Assembly: GCF_000801105.2 (NCBI RefSeq)
Contig: NC_079514.1
Coordinates: 21,740,293 to 21,804,292 of the forward strand
Origin: Raphanus sativus
Taxonomy: Eukaryota; Streptophyta; Magnoliopsida; Brassicales; Brassicaceae
Reading direction: 5' to 3'
DNA: 64,000 nucleotides
A program made the position numbers and the translations under genes. The notes under the pieces are model-generated. The model was not told where the DNA came from. It made no database searches and was given only the letters and a program-made list of their open reading frames with translations. Shown here in pieces: positions 1-12,034 of this stretch (its first letter is position 1; the number at the start of each line of letters is the position of its first letter).

Positions 1-404
1 CTCCCTTACAAGTTGCAGATCGCAAATACTCAGTGTTCTCTTGTGAAAACTAGCGTAAGAAAAATAGTAAAAAGATAGATGGCGTTTTATATGGAGGCGC
101 CAATCAGGAGAAAAGAGATTAGGGCAACATGGCTTTAATTTCCGAAATAAAGAGTTTCCACATTCGTCAGGGAACAATCTCCGGATCACTCCGTCTGCTT
201 GTTCCGCTTGAGCGAGAACAGTCTCGGGACTGTTCTACTTGAGTGTTCTCCGCAGGGTTGCTCCAAAAGGACATCTTTTCATCAGGCACCTTCTCTTCTC
301 TCTTCTACTAACTCCAGACCTGTAAAAGGTCAAAAAGGACTAGACTGACACGAATTAGTGACTTGAAACAAATGAAAACATATATACAATGATGTGAAAA
401 CACC
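1..404. other. Unassigned flank left of Tat-1
   Basis: I recognise no coding homology here. On the minus strand the Tat-1 pol reading stops being recognisable near position 404, just after the second RNase H. In a complete Tat element integrase would follow, but no HHCC finger or DDE core is visible. The stretch may be spacer, another element, or sequence joined by a deletion. Confidence 0.4.
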
Positions 405-1234
405 ATATATCAGCGGGCCATTGGAGTACTAGTAGTGGGATGCTCATATGACTTGTAGTTTCTAGGGCGGACCCTAGATTAGCTAGAGCGTCGGCTTGGG
501 AGTTGTGCTCCCTAGGGATCTGGGTGAGCTTATAGTGTCGGAACCTGTCGAGTAGTTGCTTAGCCACGGATAAGTACCTGATCATACTCGGATCTTTTTG
601 CCTGGTAGTCTCCTTGGACTTGGCTTATGATCAGTTGTGAGTCGCTGAAGACCTGGATATCTTCTACTCCCATCTGTTTGGCAAGTGTCAGCCCTGCTAT
701 TAGAGCTTCGTACTCAGCCTCGTTATTCGTTACTTTGAAGTTGCATCGTACGGCCCTTGAGGCTGATTCCCCCATAGGGGATGTTAGGACTAGTCTGACG
801 CCTGCGCCCCTTACGTTACTAGACCCATCAACGTACAGTGTCCATTCACCTTTCTCTCCTTCGCTATCACGAAGCTTTACCTCTTGTTCCAGGGCTGGAA
901 GCATGGCAGGAGAGAATTCGGCTACGAAATCTGCTAGGACTTACGATTTGATAGCCGTTGCAGGACGGAAGATCACATCGTACTCTCCCAGCTCTATAGC
1001 CCATTTTGCTAGTCGTCCGGACACTTCCGGCTTATGAAGGACTGCCTTGATGGGAAAGGAGGTGACTACCACGATTTGATGAGCCTGGAAGTAGGGGCGC
1101 AGCTTTCGGGCCGCGTTAACTAAGGCAAGGGCCAGCTTCTCAAGGTGACTATAGCGGATCTCCGCGTCTAGCAGTGATTTGCTCACGTAGTAGATAGGAT
1201 GTTGTTTCCTTCCTTCTTCCCTTACCAGGACCGC
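405..1234 (-). pseudogene. pol: Tat-1 pol, downstream part: RNase H plus second archaeal-type RNase H
   Basis: This is the 3' part of a Ty3/Gypsy Tat polyprotein read on the minus strand. About 1186-941 holds the RT-linked RNase H (KSLLDAEIRYSHLEKL). About 904-590 holds a second RNase H with the acidic residues expected of that fold: YVDGSS, NNEAEYEALIAGL, FSDSQLIIS; the closing PREHNSQADALANLG lies near 540-470. Two RNase H domains in tandem are a known hallmark of the Tat/Ogre branch. Frames break near 905-940 and 585-600, so it cannot be translated as one protein. The upstream half of the same polyprotein lies at 15138-16740; an Athila element separates them. Confidence 0.85.
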
Positions 1235-1239
1235 GCTGA
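1235..1239. repeat. Target-site duplication GCTGA, left copy
   Basis: GCTGA lies directly before the 5' LTR of Athila-1 and recurs exactly at 15133-15137. Removing the element plus one copy rejoins the Tat-1 pol sequence. Confidence 0.93.
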
Positions 1240-2586
1240 TGATATACCATGGATTTCACCCATTTTCTACCATGGTATAATAGTATTTTATTATATAACT
1301 AATGTGTTTTCTAGCCTGTTAGGTATGTTTTCAGGTTCAGGAGCGTTTCATGATAAAGTGATGTTTTTGGAGCATTTTGGAGTACAAGAGATAATATACC
1401 CGAGTTGACCATTCAAGACCAAGTCGGAAGTCAACATTGTGATAAGAATCGATCGATACTCATCCTGAGTTGTCGATCAATGTAGCTGAGAAGATCCGCG
1501 TACTAGAAGATTATAATCGATTAATACACATCTAGTGTTGTCGATCGATATCGAGGACGAAATGGTTTGGCCGACTACTTCACCAAGACTTCACCAAATT
1601 ACGAGATTGCCCCTGACGAGTTTTTAACCTAATGGAAATGCTTAAATATTCCTGCTAAGTGTTTTTGACGGCAACTTCGAGAGAAGCAAGCTTTGAACAA
1701 CTCAGAGAAAAGCAGAGAGTGTGAGAGAGAGACTAGAGTTTTATTTGTTTGGAGAGATTGGAAAGATTTCTCATCTCCTTTTGTATTTCTACTAATTTCT
1801 ATCTATGCAATTATTTCATCTATCCATTGTCATGAATTGCTTATCTATGTCTGAGTAGTCTACTTGTTAGATCTAGGGTTTAAATAGGTTTGTGGGATTA
1901 GCCCCAAACTATAATTGCTAAGTTGTGATATTCATCAAATAGATTGCACCCTAAGCTTGTTCTAGAGTAGCTAACTAGAGCATAGATCACTAGGATCTTT
2001 GATATCTTGAATTATCTGTTTGAACTAGTGTTTCCTTGGAGAAGAGCTAACCGCCCTCCTTGAGACCTAGTGTTCATTATCGGCTCGCGCCTAGGCATAT
2101 CTAGAAGCCGTCGATCGATATCCCGACAGGTGAATTGATCGGCTCTGCGAAAGGTGTATCGCTCGATATCTCTAAAGGATATCGATCGACTCTTTTTCTG
2201 GTCAACATACGACAGTTGATGCCAGGGATCTAGATTATTTAACCAGTGAGACATCACTGAGAGTTAAGCGGCTGAGTTCTGTAGTATCATGCACGCAACT
2301 TGTTAGGCATTTATAGGTATTATAATCTCCATTCCAGAATAAAAGCCCTAAGTCTAGCACTCTTCATTATCATTTAAACAACCATCATATTGTTAGTTAG
2401 AGCAACTACCTTGCTCATTTTAGGAATTGTCATTTACATTTCATCATTAAAACTAACTTCACCTAGGATTGATTAATTGATTAGATTTAATTGGTTCCCT
2501 AGCTCCTCGTGATTCGATCCCTAAGTACTACAGCTGAACCTCTTATTTGAGAGAGTAAGCTCTATAGGGTAATTTGAGCAGTATCA
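1240..2586 (+). repeat. Athila-1 5' LTR
   Basis: 1347 bp, TGATATACC...GTATCA, closely matching 13777-15132. It contains several TCGATCGAT motifs (for example near 1448 and 2110). No protein-coding reading is credible. Confidence 0.93.
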
Positions 2587-2590
2587 AATT

Positions 2591-2607
2591 TGGCGCCCTT
2601 GCCGGGG
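2591..2607 (+). promoter_or_regulatory. Primer-binding site, tRNA-Asp type
   Basis: TGGCGCCCTTGCCGGGG starts 4 bases after the LTR end. It differs by one base from the complement of the tRNA-Asp 3' end used by Athila elements. Confidence 0.85.
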
Positions 2608-2901
2608 AGTTTTGATCGCCATTAGATTTAATTTTATCAATCTTAGGTTTTTCTTTTTCTTTACCCCCTTTCTGATTAAAATTTTTCTTGTCTTTTCAGG
2701 TACATGCCCAGCAGTACCAGAAGCAATAAGGAAAACCAACTATTATTTTCAGAAGATCCTGCACACTTGGAACGTTCAATCCGCAAAGACCTACGCTCCG
2801 CATCGATCGACAGAACCGTAGTACCGTCGACTGGTATTCACGTTCAACCGTCGACCGATACTTAGACAGCACCGTCGACCGATACCGTTCGCCAATCCAC
2901 A

Positions 2902-4913
2902 TTGTTCGACACTACTCACCATACATCGATCGATACTAACCCACGAGGCATGGTTGCGATTGTTATTCTCACGCAGGGCGATAATGGAAACCTGTATGAC
3001 CAAGATGGTCATCTGCGTAATGCAACAGGTCAGAAGTTAGATGGACAGGGAAACATAATCCCTGAACCGAAAGCTGAGTCTACAGGAGAAGCTCAAACAC
3101 GATCGTTGGCAGACTACAATCGTCCTGATGAGTACTACACCAATAGATCAGCTATTCGACTTCCAGAGATTCAGAAGCCGAACTTCAAGCTCAAGCCTCA
3201 GTAGTACTCTCTCGTGTCACAGATACCTTACTCTGGGTTATCACACGAGCATCCTATGGACCATCTGGAGAGGTTCGAGGATCTTATAACTGATATTCGT
3301 ATGGATGGTGTCCTTGAGGACTACCTACTCTGCAAGCTCTTCATATACTCACTGATTGGAGAAGCTTCACACTGGCTCAAGCTGCTACCTACAGGATCAC
3401 AGACATCCTGGGCCGACATAAAAAACGCCTTCCTGCGTAATTTCTTTGATGAGGCACGTGCTGAATACTTAAGAAGCAAAATCGCCACTTTCGCGCAAAA
3501 GCCTGGTGAGACTTTTAAAGACGCGTGGATCAGATTTAAGTTCTTCCAGCAAGACTGTCCACATCATGGATTTAATGAAGTGCAGCTGCTAAGCACTTTC
3601 TACAGAGGTATCACCTTGAGGTATCAGATGGCTCTTGATACTGCTAGCGAGGGGAACTTCAACACCAGGAATCCAATAGAGGCTGTGAGACTTATTGAGA
3701 ACTTAGCCAACAGCAGCAACACCAAGAACACTGACTCTGACAAGAAGAAATCGGTTGCAGCCATCGGGGAGAACCAGATAAATGAAGTCAGAGCTAAGAT
3801 AGATGCTTTACATGCATTTCTGGGGCAGCCAGTCTACTCAGCTGAAGAAGGAGAGGCTAGAGAAGATGATACAGAGGAATATGTGAACTACATTGGAGGT
3901 ATTGGATTTCAGAAATATGGAAACCAGAGTGGAAGCATAAACTTTTTTGGCAGTGGTCAGAAGAGTAACTACAACCAGAGTTCACAGTATCAGAAACCCT
4001 TCACCAACACCAGGAACTACGGCAACTCAGCTTACCAAAACCCACCACCACCCACCCAGGAGAGTAAGTTTGATGCCATGATTGATAGAGTTCTTGAAGG
4101 ACAGCAGAAGCTTACAGTGGATTTCAATGGAAAGATTGACTCTATCTTCAACAATCTGAACACAAGGATAGACACCATTTGTACTCTATCAGGAGAATTG
4201 GAACTTCTAAGGAAGTAGGAGAAGGAAGCATGAAACACCACGTGAATGCCATTATAGATGATGATTTCTGGCAAGTGGTGAAGCATGAGAAGCTACAAGA
4301 AGGAGACTTTGAAGTGGACAGTTCACTAAGTTTCAGAGGATCACAATCGTGTCGATCGACACCAACTAGTCCACATCGATCGACACCAACTATGTCATTT
4401 CTAGATACGACTGCAGATTACAACGCGGTTATGATCTTGACACATGCTGAATTCACGGCTTCGCATCCTCATCCACCCACCCCCACCTACGAAGATGTCG
4501 ACCGACGAGAAGAGCCACTCATCGATCGACACAAAGATGAGACACGCATCGATCGACCCTTTTCTACACCTATCGATCGACACGCACCTCTCACATACCG
4601 AGTGCAACTACCATCGATTGACAGCAACCGAATCAATGCACTCCGACCCACACCGAAACCACAAGCTAACCCTGCAGAGACTACTAGTAACCCTTCAGAC
4701 ACTACACCAACATCAGAGGGAACTGAAGGAAGAAGGGTAAGGAGTAGGAAGGAGAAAACTCCTAAGAACCTTAAGAGGGAAGCTAATGAGAAGGAGATTG
4801 ATGGTTTCACTAAGAGAGTTATCAGAATCCCACTAAAGAAACCCTTTGAGGAGGTTTACTTCACAAGTAAATTGTGGATGTTCTTCAGAGAAACAAAGGA
4901 GACTGAAAATGAC
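2902..4913 (+). pseudogene. gag: Athila-1 gag, broken
   Basis: Athila-type capsid protein gene. The most plausible start codon is the ATG at 2950, because the homologous minus-strand fragment near 19846 starts at the same residue. The retrotransposon gag core lies at 3214-4218 (for example PMDHLERFEDLI, GEASHWLKLL, AEYLRSKIATF). An in-frame TAG at 3202-3204 cuts the N-terminal part from the core, and a second TAG at 4216-4218 is followed by a frame change. The 4179-4913 part continues with VIRIPLKKPFEEVYF and a linker rich in Ser-Ile-Asp encoded by TCGATCGAC repeats. At 4914 the reading is cut by a family A LTR. A zinc knuckle is not obvious. The stops make this copy inactive. Confidence 0.85.
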
Positions 4914-5175
4914 TGTTGGGGTCAAAAACGGTCACAACGAAATTAACGTTCGAAAATATTCCTCGAAAAAAATAATTCTCGAAAAAATTACTTAAACTAA
5001 TTTTTACGATAAAATTCTTGAATAGATTTGTCCGCAGCGTCGAAACAAGATCCAATGGTTCGTGTTGGCGGCGAAGTTAGTATCAAAACATTCGATAAAA
5101 ATATACGTCTTAAGAATTTCTACGTTTTCAAGAAAGGAAAACTTATACGAAAAACTCGCGGGAAAATCTTGTTTA

Positions 5176-5335
5176 AGAAAATCAACGATTTTTTAAATCA
5201 ACGATTTCTAAAATCAACGATTTCTTAACTCAACGATTTCTTAAATCAACGATTTCTTAAATCAACGATGTCTTAAATCAACGATTTCTTAACTCAACAA
5301 TTTCTTAAATCGACGATTTCTTAAAAATCGTCTCC
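5176..5335 (+). repeat. 16-bp minisatellite in family A U3
   Basis: About ten copies of a unit close to AACGATTTCTTAAATC in direct tandem, with single-base variants. It lies upstream of the palindrome array. Confidence 0.85.
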
Positions 5336-5446
5336 TTGCAAAATGTTCCGCGACTTAACGACGTTCTCGTTAAAACACGATCATCGGTGGTAACAAAAGA
5401 TCGTTAAACCACGAGGATGGGGGATTGGCAGTCGCAAGACTATACG

Positions 5447-5643
5447 AAGCTCGATCGCTATAGCGACCGAGCTCCATACAAAGCCCGGTCGCTATAGCGA
5501 CCGGGCTCATACACAAACTCGGTCTCTATAACGCCCGAGCCCGGGAACAAGCTCGGTCGCTATAGCGAACGAGCTCCATACGAAACTCGGTCGCTATAGC
5601 GTCCGAGCTCCATACGAAGCTCGGTCGCTATAGCGACCGGGCA
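5447..5643 (+). repeat. 34-bp tandem array with 24-bp palindrome core (U3)
   Basis: Units of 34 bp, about six copies. Each has the half-site GCTCGGTCGCTA followed by its reverse complement, then a 10-bp spacer such as TCCATACGAA. At 5483-5506 both arms change together (GCCCGG...CCGGGC), keeping the palindrome perfect; other units have one-arm mutations. Confidence 0.9.
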
Positions 5644-6232
5644 ACCAGACCCGTCTCGGCGAGGGCTTCGATTTGATATCTTGATCGTTTTATGGGTCCT
5701 CACGGTTTGAGAGAACGACCTCTTTGAAGTTCCAAGGCAGATTCCTTTGCATTCGGCCTGTCCAAAGCTAGATCAATTCCCGTGACTTCCGTATACTTTC
5801 GTATGGTCGTGTCATCCCAGCTTCGCACATAGTGTCTCTCGGTTCGTCTCGATTGAAGTTATCATCGAAGTTTTACGACTAAAACTGAGAAGGTTGTTTT
5901 TCTTGTAAAGTGTATCGTGTAAACCAAGAACGATCGACTTGAACATCGATTCTTAAGCTATACGATTTGTTTTGCGGAGAAAGACAATCTTTCAGAGAAA
6001 TCGTATAAACGTTCAAAGGCTTGAAACATGCCCACGGACTCATTTACGATTTTAAGGGTTCAGGCCCAACGAAGCTATGACGGTTTATTCTATTTCCCGA
6101 AAATAAGATAAATGTCAAGTTTCCGAAGATAAATGTAAAGTTTCCCGATAAACATGAAGATCGACGAAAATGAAAAAAGCCCGATTTGCGACAGATCTGG
6201 CCCAAAGAGGGGATAGACCGACCTATGAGGAG

Positions 6233-6240
6233 TATATAAA
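6233..6240 (+). promoter_or_regulatory. TATA box of family A LTR
   Basis: TATATAAA about 740 bp before the LTR end, followed by purine-rich GA repeats near 6296-6312; a plausible U3/R boundary lies about 30 bp downstream. Confidence 0.6.
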
Positions 6241-6970
6241 GAAACTTGGGGCAAAGAGCAATGGGATATGAAAAAAGATGAGAGAGGAAAAAAGGGAGAG
6301 AGAGAGAGAGAGCAGATCTGAGATCCTAGACTTAGAGAACTTAGAACTTAGGTGGTTAGACTAGCGAGGCAGGACCTAGAACGTCTGTCCGCCTCTTGTT
6401 CTATTTTGATCTTCTCCGCAGACTTCTGTTCCTCTCGGAAGGATCTAACGATTCTTTTACTTAGAGTTCCGCACATAGAAACCCTAGGCATTATTCTCGA
6501 CATGCCCGTTTCTATGACCAACGCTCAACTACACGGACTCCGCCAGGCAGTTCGATCTCTTGTTCAATCCTTTCTAACTGAACTACGTCCGACTTGATCC
6601 TCGAAAGTGGTACGTAGGCAGCCTTTCATAATGTCCTGTCCCAAATCCTAACAAAACCTTTTTCGTACGATTTTCGTCTTTTGTTATCGAGCTGCGACTC
6701 AATTAGGTTTAAGGTTTTGAGACGGAAAGAACTAGGAAAATCGCGGACAGTTGTCGCAATCAAAGCTTTTAAAATCTTTTGTAATCGTCGCAACGCTCTT
6801 ACGGGAATTTGAAACATATATCTACTTTACGTAAAACTCGTTTTGTTATCTTTTCATATTTTCTGCGTCTATTCGCTCCGCAGAAATCCGGGACCTCTGG
6901 GAAATTAGAGTTTTTTCCTACTTTCCTTATTTATACGAAATATTGACGGTGCGAATTTCGGTTCCCACAG

Positions 6971-6990
6971 TTTGGCGCTAGAAGGGGGGG
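6971..6990 (+). promoter_or_regulatory. Primer-binding site, Tat type
   Basis: TTTGGCGCTAGAAGG lies one base after the LTR end. The same string, reverse complemented, follows the Tat LTRs at 18539 and 60393, which ties family A to the Tat lineage. I do not assign the tRNA. Confidence 0.75.
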
Positions 6991-7380
6991 GGGTCACGGA
7001 TTATTCTTACTCATAGCCACAAAACGCTTGATCAAAAAGACGTACGCATATATAAAAGACAAACTCGCAGCACTGACTGCCCCTACGGCCAACGCTTACG
7101 CAAAAGCCGTAGTGTTCAACAAAATCGAAAACTTAGTCGTGACCTTCCGTCACAGGAAGAGCACTAAATCGAGCTCGTGATTTTTCCTTCCAAACACCAA
7201 GGGCAACGATAAAATCTTTCCAACCCCGTGAAATTCTTCTTATTACCGAGTTGGAGAAATCTCAGCATATAAGGGTTCTACCATGACGATTTCTCCCAAA
7301 ACATTTCGGAAAAGTAAAACTCGCTCCCCTAATAACTGCGGAAAAACCCTAGGTTACTCGCAGAAAGTTAAACTCAAAGA
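6991..7380. other. Family A leader, no gene seen
   Basis: Non-coding sequence between the primer-binding site and the next palindrome array. No reading frame with recognisable similarity. Confidence 0.5.
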
Positions 7381-7576
7381 CAAGCTCGGTCGCTATAGCG
7401 ACCGAGCACTGAGACAAGCTCGGTCGCTATAGCGACCGAGCATCGAACCAAGCTCGGTCGCAATAGCGACAGAGCATCGAACCAGGCTCGGTCACTATAG
7501 CGACCGAGCAATGAGCCAAGCTCGGTCGCTATATCGACCGAACCCAAAGACAAGTTCGGTCGCCAAGCTTGGTCGC
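7381..7576 (+). repeat. Second 34-bp palindrome array
   Basis: Perfect 24-bp palindromes at 7384-7407 and 7418-7441, exactly 34 bp apart, followed by four mutated units. Same core as 5447-5643 but with different spacers (for example ATCGAACCAA). Confidence 0.88.
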
Positions 7577-7579
7577 TAT

Positions 7580-8405
7580 AGCGACCCAGCCCCAAGATGA
7601 ATCCTCCTCTGCATTCTCCTTTGAATCCTCTTCGAAACGCCTTTCGTTTCGTCTCAATCGTAGTTTCCGTTGAGATTTTACGACGAAAACAAGTTGAACT
7701 CGTCTTGGCTCCCTTCCAATCTCTATAGCGACCGAAACACATCCTCACTCGCAATAGCGACCTGTCAGGCCTCAAAGGAGTCCTCCTTTGATTCCTCTTT
7801 GAAACGCTTTTCGTTTCGTCTCAATCGGAGTTTCCGTTGAGATTTTACGACGAAAACAAGTTGGACTCGTCTTGGCTCCCTTCCACTCGCTATAGCGACC
7901 GAGACACATCCTCACTCGCTATAGCAACCTGTCAGGCCTCAAAGGAGTCCTCCTTTGATTCCTCTTCGAAACGCTTTTCGTTTCGTCTCAATCGGAGTTT
8001 CCGTTGAGATTTTACGACGAAAACAAGTTGGACTCGTCTTAACTCCCTTCCACTCGCTATAGCGACCGAGACACATCCTCAGTCGTTATAGCGACCTGTC
8101 AGGCCTCAAAGGAGTCCTCCTTTGTGTTCTCCTTTGATTTCTCTTTCGAAACGCTTTTCGTTTCGTCTCAATCGGAGTTTCCGTTGAGACTTTACGATGA
8201 AAACAAGTTGGACTCGTCTTGGCTCCCTTCCACTCACTATAGCGACTGAGACACATCTTCACTCGCTATAGCGAACTTTCAGGCCTCAAAAGATTCCTCC
8301 TTTGTGTTCTCCTTTGATTCCTCTTCGAAACGCTTTTCGTTTCGTCTCAATCGGAGTTTCCGTTGAGATTTTACGACGAAAACAAGTGGGACTCGTTTCG
8401 GCTTG
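7580..8405 (+). repeat. 167-180-bp tandem repeat, five copies
   Basis: Anchor GAAACGC at 7634, 7801, 7968, 8148 and 8327 gives periods of 167, 167, 180 and 179 bp. The longer units carry an extra TGTGTTCTCC segment. Each includes GTTTCGTCTCAATCG and one or two degenerate TCGCTATAGCGACC half palindromes. Similar sequence occurs once in the family A LTR near 5845, so the array arose from LTR sequence. Confidence 0.88.
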
Positions 8406-9990
8406 CTGTCATTCGCTGGCGCCGGGCGGCCAGACCGACGTCACGGTCCTAGGCGCCGGGCTGCGGGTCGATCAGCGAGTGCGGCCGATTCCTCGTGAAA
8501 CCATCCCGACACTAGTCCAATCACGTACTTTGCATCCTCGCTCGAAGCCACATAGTGCAAATTCTTAAAACTGTGAATCTAAAACCCCCATTTCATTTTG
8601 ATTAGAACGATCGGGAAAGTTACGGAAAAATTCGGAAGGTCCGGCTAACGAATGGATTGCAATTCATCGTATAAAACGATTACGGTTACTCTAAAACAAC
8701 AATCATCTTAACTATACGAGGAACTGGGATTCATTCGGAAGACCGATACCATTACCGTACTTCTTCCAAACAACTCTTCCGAGCAACTCCCGTTGTGAAT
8801 GTGGTTTGTCACGACTCTGTCCCGACCAGCTCGCCATCCTTCTCAACCAGTTTCGAAAAAATGTATTGATTTCTATAAAATTACTCGAAACTTAAAACGG
8901 TTAACGAAGACTAAACAAAGCCAAAACGAGAGATCATATCCCTCACTGCTAAGACGTTTTCTGACACCTAAGATTTCGCTCGTTGCGGACTCTCGACTTT
9001 TGTCTACTAATCTTACTTTCGAAAAACTACTCAAAACTCCTTCGGATCAATTCCACGGAAACGAGAAAGTCTATGATTAAGATTAGTCACCAAAATTATA
9101 CCTCACCGCAGTTAGGGATTCCGATATTAAAATTCGATAACTTTTTACTCGACAATATTTGACAAGAAAGATTTTGTACAATTAAACTCTACAACAATTT
9201 TACGAAACGACTTCCGTAAGATTAACTCGGCAGCAGTTGTGAAATAACTCTCGAAAAAATAAAAGCTCGACAGCGCTTTAGGAAACAACTTTCGTAAGAT
9301 CAAGCTCGGCCATATTTTACGAAACATCATTCATGAAGCCAAACAATATCGAATCTGGAACATGACCAGTTCGCTCACAACCTGACGAACTGAGAGCCTC
9401 ACTCGAGTGACGCATTGTCCATTGATCCGTCTTTCCAAAACGCCCCTCTTTGTCTGCTTCTCCTCCCTTTGGTTCAACAAATTCGTAAAATTCCTTCGAT
9501 GCATAAAACACAATGTGATTTTACAAAATTCTGCCACCTTGAGTCGAAAACATCTATTCATAACGTTTGATAGACTTTTCAACAATATACAAAGCGCACA
9601 TGGTCAATTTGGTAAAACCAGAGATAGGAAGAAACGAGGACGAACTTGGACATTGATATCCTTTCCTCATTCCGATATTCTCGTCAGAATTTCATCGAAA
9701 ACCAATTCATATGAAATTCGGTAACTGACTTTTCGAAGTCCTTTGACGTTGAATCGAAAGTGGCCATTCCTAAACGCATAATAAACTTTCGATAAAGTCA
9801 GAAGAAAAGAGGAGAAGAAGAAGGAAAAAGGGGCAATCTCGAATTATCAATGAGACTAAGGTACATCTGACTAAAAATTCCGTCAAGGTTTGAATTTTTT
9901 GGTAGGAAAGGAACGAAAACGTCTTGAAAACTGCCGTAGAATTTAGGGAACTTAGAACCTAGGTGGATAGTCTAGCAAGATAAGTCTTAG
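8406..9990 (+). repeat. Degenerate family A LTR-like region
   Basis: 8430-8720 aligns with the reverse complement of 21300-21030 (shared GGCGCCGGGCTG, then TACTTTGCATCCT, then AACTATACGAGG). 9945-9990 matches the R start at 6333-6380 (GGAACTTAGAACCTAGGTGG). The AT-rich middle, about 8790-9930, has no recognised coding content. This may be a diverged second LTR whose end was lost at about 9995. Confidence 0.5.
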
Positions 9991-10005
9991 GCAAATTTTC
10001 CAGTC

Positions 10006-12034
10006 TTGTTCCATTGTTCCTTAACTTTCCAGGCAGAGCATAACCGATCTAGTCTCTCGAAAAACCGAGAAACGATCGCTGTACACTCGTCCTGCTTCCT
10101 ACAATCGATCGATTATCTACTTCACCCAGCAAAACGACATCGTCCATCGATCGACATCGCCAACATCACATCGATCGATATTGACCCAGACGACTTAAAG
10201 GACAAAATCGGACTTTCACTGATTAGGGCAACAGATGGGTATATAAAGTTGTCAACACCAGCCACGAACTTTCAAACTTCAACAACTTTTATCCAGCAGC
10301 TTCCAGCAACTAGCAACATAACCATGGAGGACTGCAACATCAAGAACAATCGATCCAACCCTGCATATAGACGATCACCATCGATCGCCACCACCACTGC
10401 ACCATCGATCAATGCCCTTACCAGAGCTCAATCTCGATTTCATGATCCATATGATATCAGGAATGTTTCTCTAACACCTGATGAATTTGGTATTTTCAGG
10501 GACACAAATGGCTTTGCAAGAGCAATGGATTGAAGAGTTCTGCATATAACCAGAGAAGACATAGCAGACATCCTTCAAGTTGCCAATGGACCAGACAACC
10601 TGTTCACACAGCAACGTGGCCATCCAGACATCCTAGCTCACGTCCAAAACAACAACCACGTCACCATGAGAGAGAGAGGATACAGTTCCTCAAAGTTTCG
10701 GTCAACCTAGGAGTTCACCATCGATCGATATCGTTTCATCACCATCGATCGACGGCGAATTACCCAGATCGATCGACAGATCGCCCGACAGATGTTTGGA
10801 GTTTGGACGACGTGCCTTTGATTCCAACGGATCCAGAAGATTCAAATGGGAAGCGAAGGACGAATTTGGTGTCCACAGAGATGAGTTTGGACATGCTAGG
10901 GGAGTTGATGGTGAAATCATCCCTGTTACCAAGGAGCACATAAGGAGAATCCTGGAGAGAGCATCTCTTTTTCACAGGGGTTGCTTACGCCTTCCAGAAC
11001 ATATACGCCCTTACCATGCATACAGACCACCACCAGTACCCTACAACAGAGAGGAGATAGATGATATGGTGACTGATGTATGGAGAGCTCATGCACACCT
11101 TGAGGCAGATTTTCACATATTGGTGGAAGATACTTTCCAACCTTTGGATAGCAGCTATGTATCTCTCCAAAGTGATATGACAGTGCTAAGAATGGAGATT
11201 GAGAGCAATAGAACCATGCTTGAGAAGGAAGCCACGCCACCTGTATCGATCGACACAGCACCTACACCATCGATCGACATCGGCAAGACTACATCCAAGG
11301 ACCAACCAGAATGTTCATCACCTAAAAGAGATGAATGAGAGCTTGCTTACATCAATACACGAATTGGAGACGTCTACAGCCCTCTCAACAACAATGTTGA
11401 ATGGTTAAGAAAGAGGATTGATCTTCTACAAAAAGAGTTGGCAACAATTCGCGAGAAAGGTCAGGCTCAGAATGCTATTGTTCCGTCGATCGACACAAAC
11501 TCTTCACCATCGATCGACACAAGGTTCACAGCAATGGAGGATAGGATGAAATCATACGAGGAAAGGCACAATCACTTCAGTTCACCTATCATGCGATACC
11601 TGGATACACTGTCACAACAATTGAACGAGTTGCAAGAAGACATTGGCATAATTCAAGATCGGATTGGTCTTCGTGACAGAAACGCGACATCAATCGACAG
11701 GCTCATACCCATATCGATCTAGATCGAGCAACCACCAGCGCAGACAGCATGCACAATAGCAGAAGCTGATCAGATCAAACATGAGCTATACGAAGCTATG
11801 AATGCTATGGAGGAGAGACTCAACGGGAGAAGTGATGACATCGATGACACCCTAAACGAAAGAGTCAACAGCTTATGCAGAACTACTCATCAACTGAAGA
11901 ACGAGATACGTGCTATACAGCACCAAGGACAGCTTTCAGAATTAATCGACACAGTTACCTCTGGATCGACCGACATTACTCCCAGCGAAACGACCGACGC
12001 ACATGTTGTAGTTCTAATACCCGAAGGTGACTAA
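10006..12034 (+). pseudogene. Athila-associated accessory ORF, broken
   Basis: A long coding region of unknown function, with in-frame stops at 10531-10533, 11336-11338 and 11720-11722 and a frame change between about 10700 and 10800. It has an internal duplication: DEFGIFRDTNGFARAMD near 10483 and DEFGVHRDEFGHARGVDG near 10861, each followed by a (T/S)(R/K)E-x-I-x-x-IL segment. The downstream half (about 11070-12000) is mostly predicted coiled coil (for example VEWLRKRIDLLQKEL, LSQQLNELQEDI) with reiterated PL(N/D)xxV-type blocks. Ser-Ile-Asp motifs encoded by TCGATCGAC separate the modules. I know similar ORFs only as unannotated repeats in Brassicaceae. It is not gag, PR, RT or INT by any motif I can see; a structural or envelope-position protein is only a guess. 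Confidence 0.6.

Larger units (their letters stand above)
4914..6969 (+). repeat. Family A LTR (Tat-like), complete copy
   Basis: About 2056 bp from TGTTGGGGTC to TTCCCACA, inserted at the end of the Athila-1 gag. It is followed by a Tat-type primer-binding site at 6971. Inside are a 16-bp minisatellite, a 34-bp palindrome array and a TATA box at 6233. The block TACGTAGGCAGC near 6611 also occurs at 53608 in another Tat-type interior. A minus-strand copy of its downstream 1.2 kb lies at 19998-21284 and another piece at 12035-12660. The expected 5-bp duplication (ATGAC would be the left copy) was not found downstream, so the far end is rearranged. Confidence 0.8.

Noticed and set aside
560..1037. 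Plus-strand frame of 136 codons over the Tat RNase H
   Set aside because: It is the antisense of a recognisable RNase H.
5447..7576. CRISPR-like regular repeats
   Set aside because: The spacers are only 10 bp and themselves repeated, the repeats are palindromic LTR parts, and the DNA is plant nuclear.
8302..9724. Several 80-105-codon frames in the degenerate family A region
   Set aside because: They overlap tandem repeats or AT-rich spacer, with no motif.
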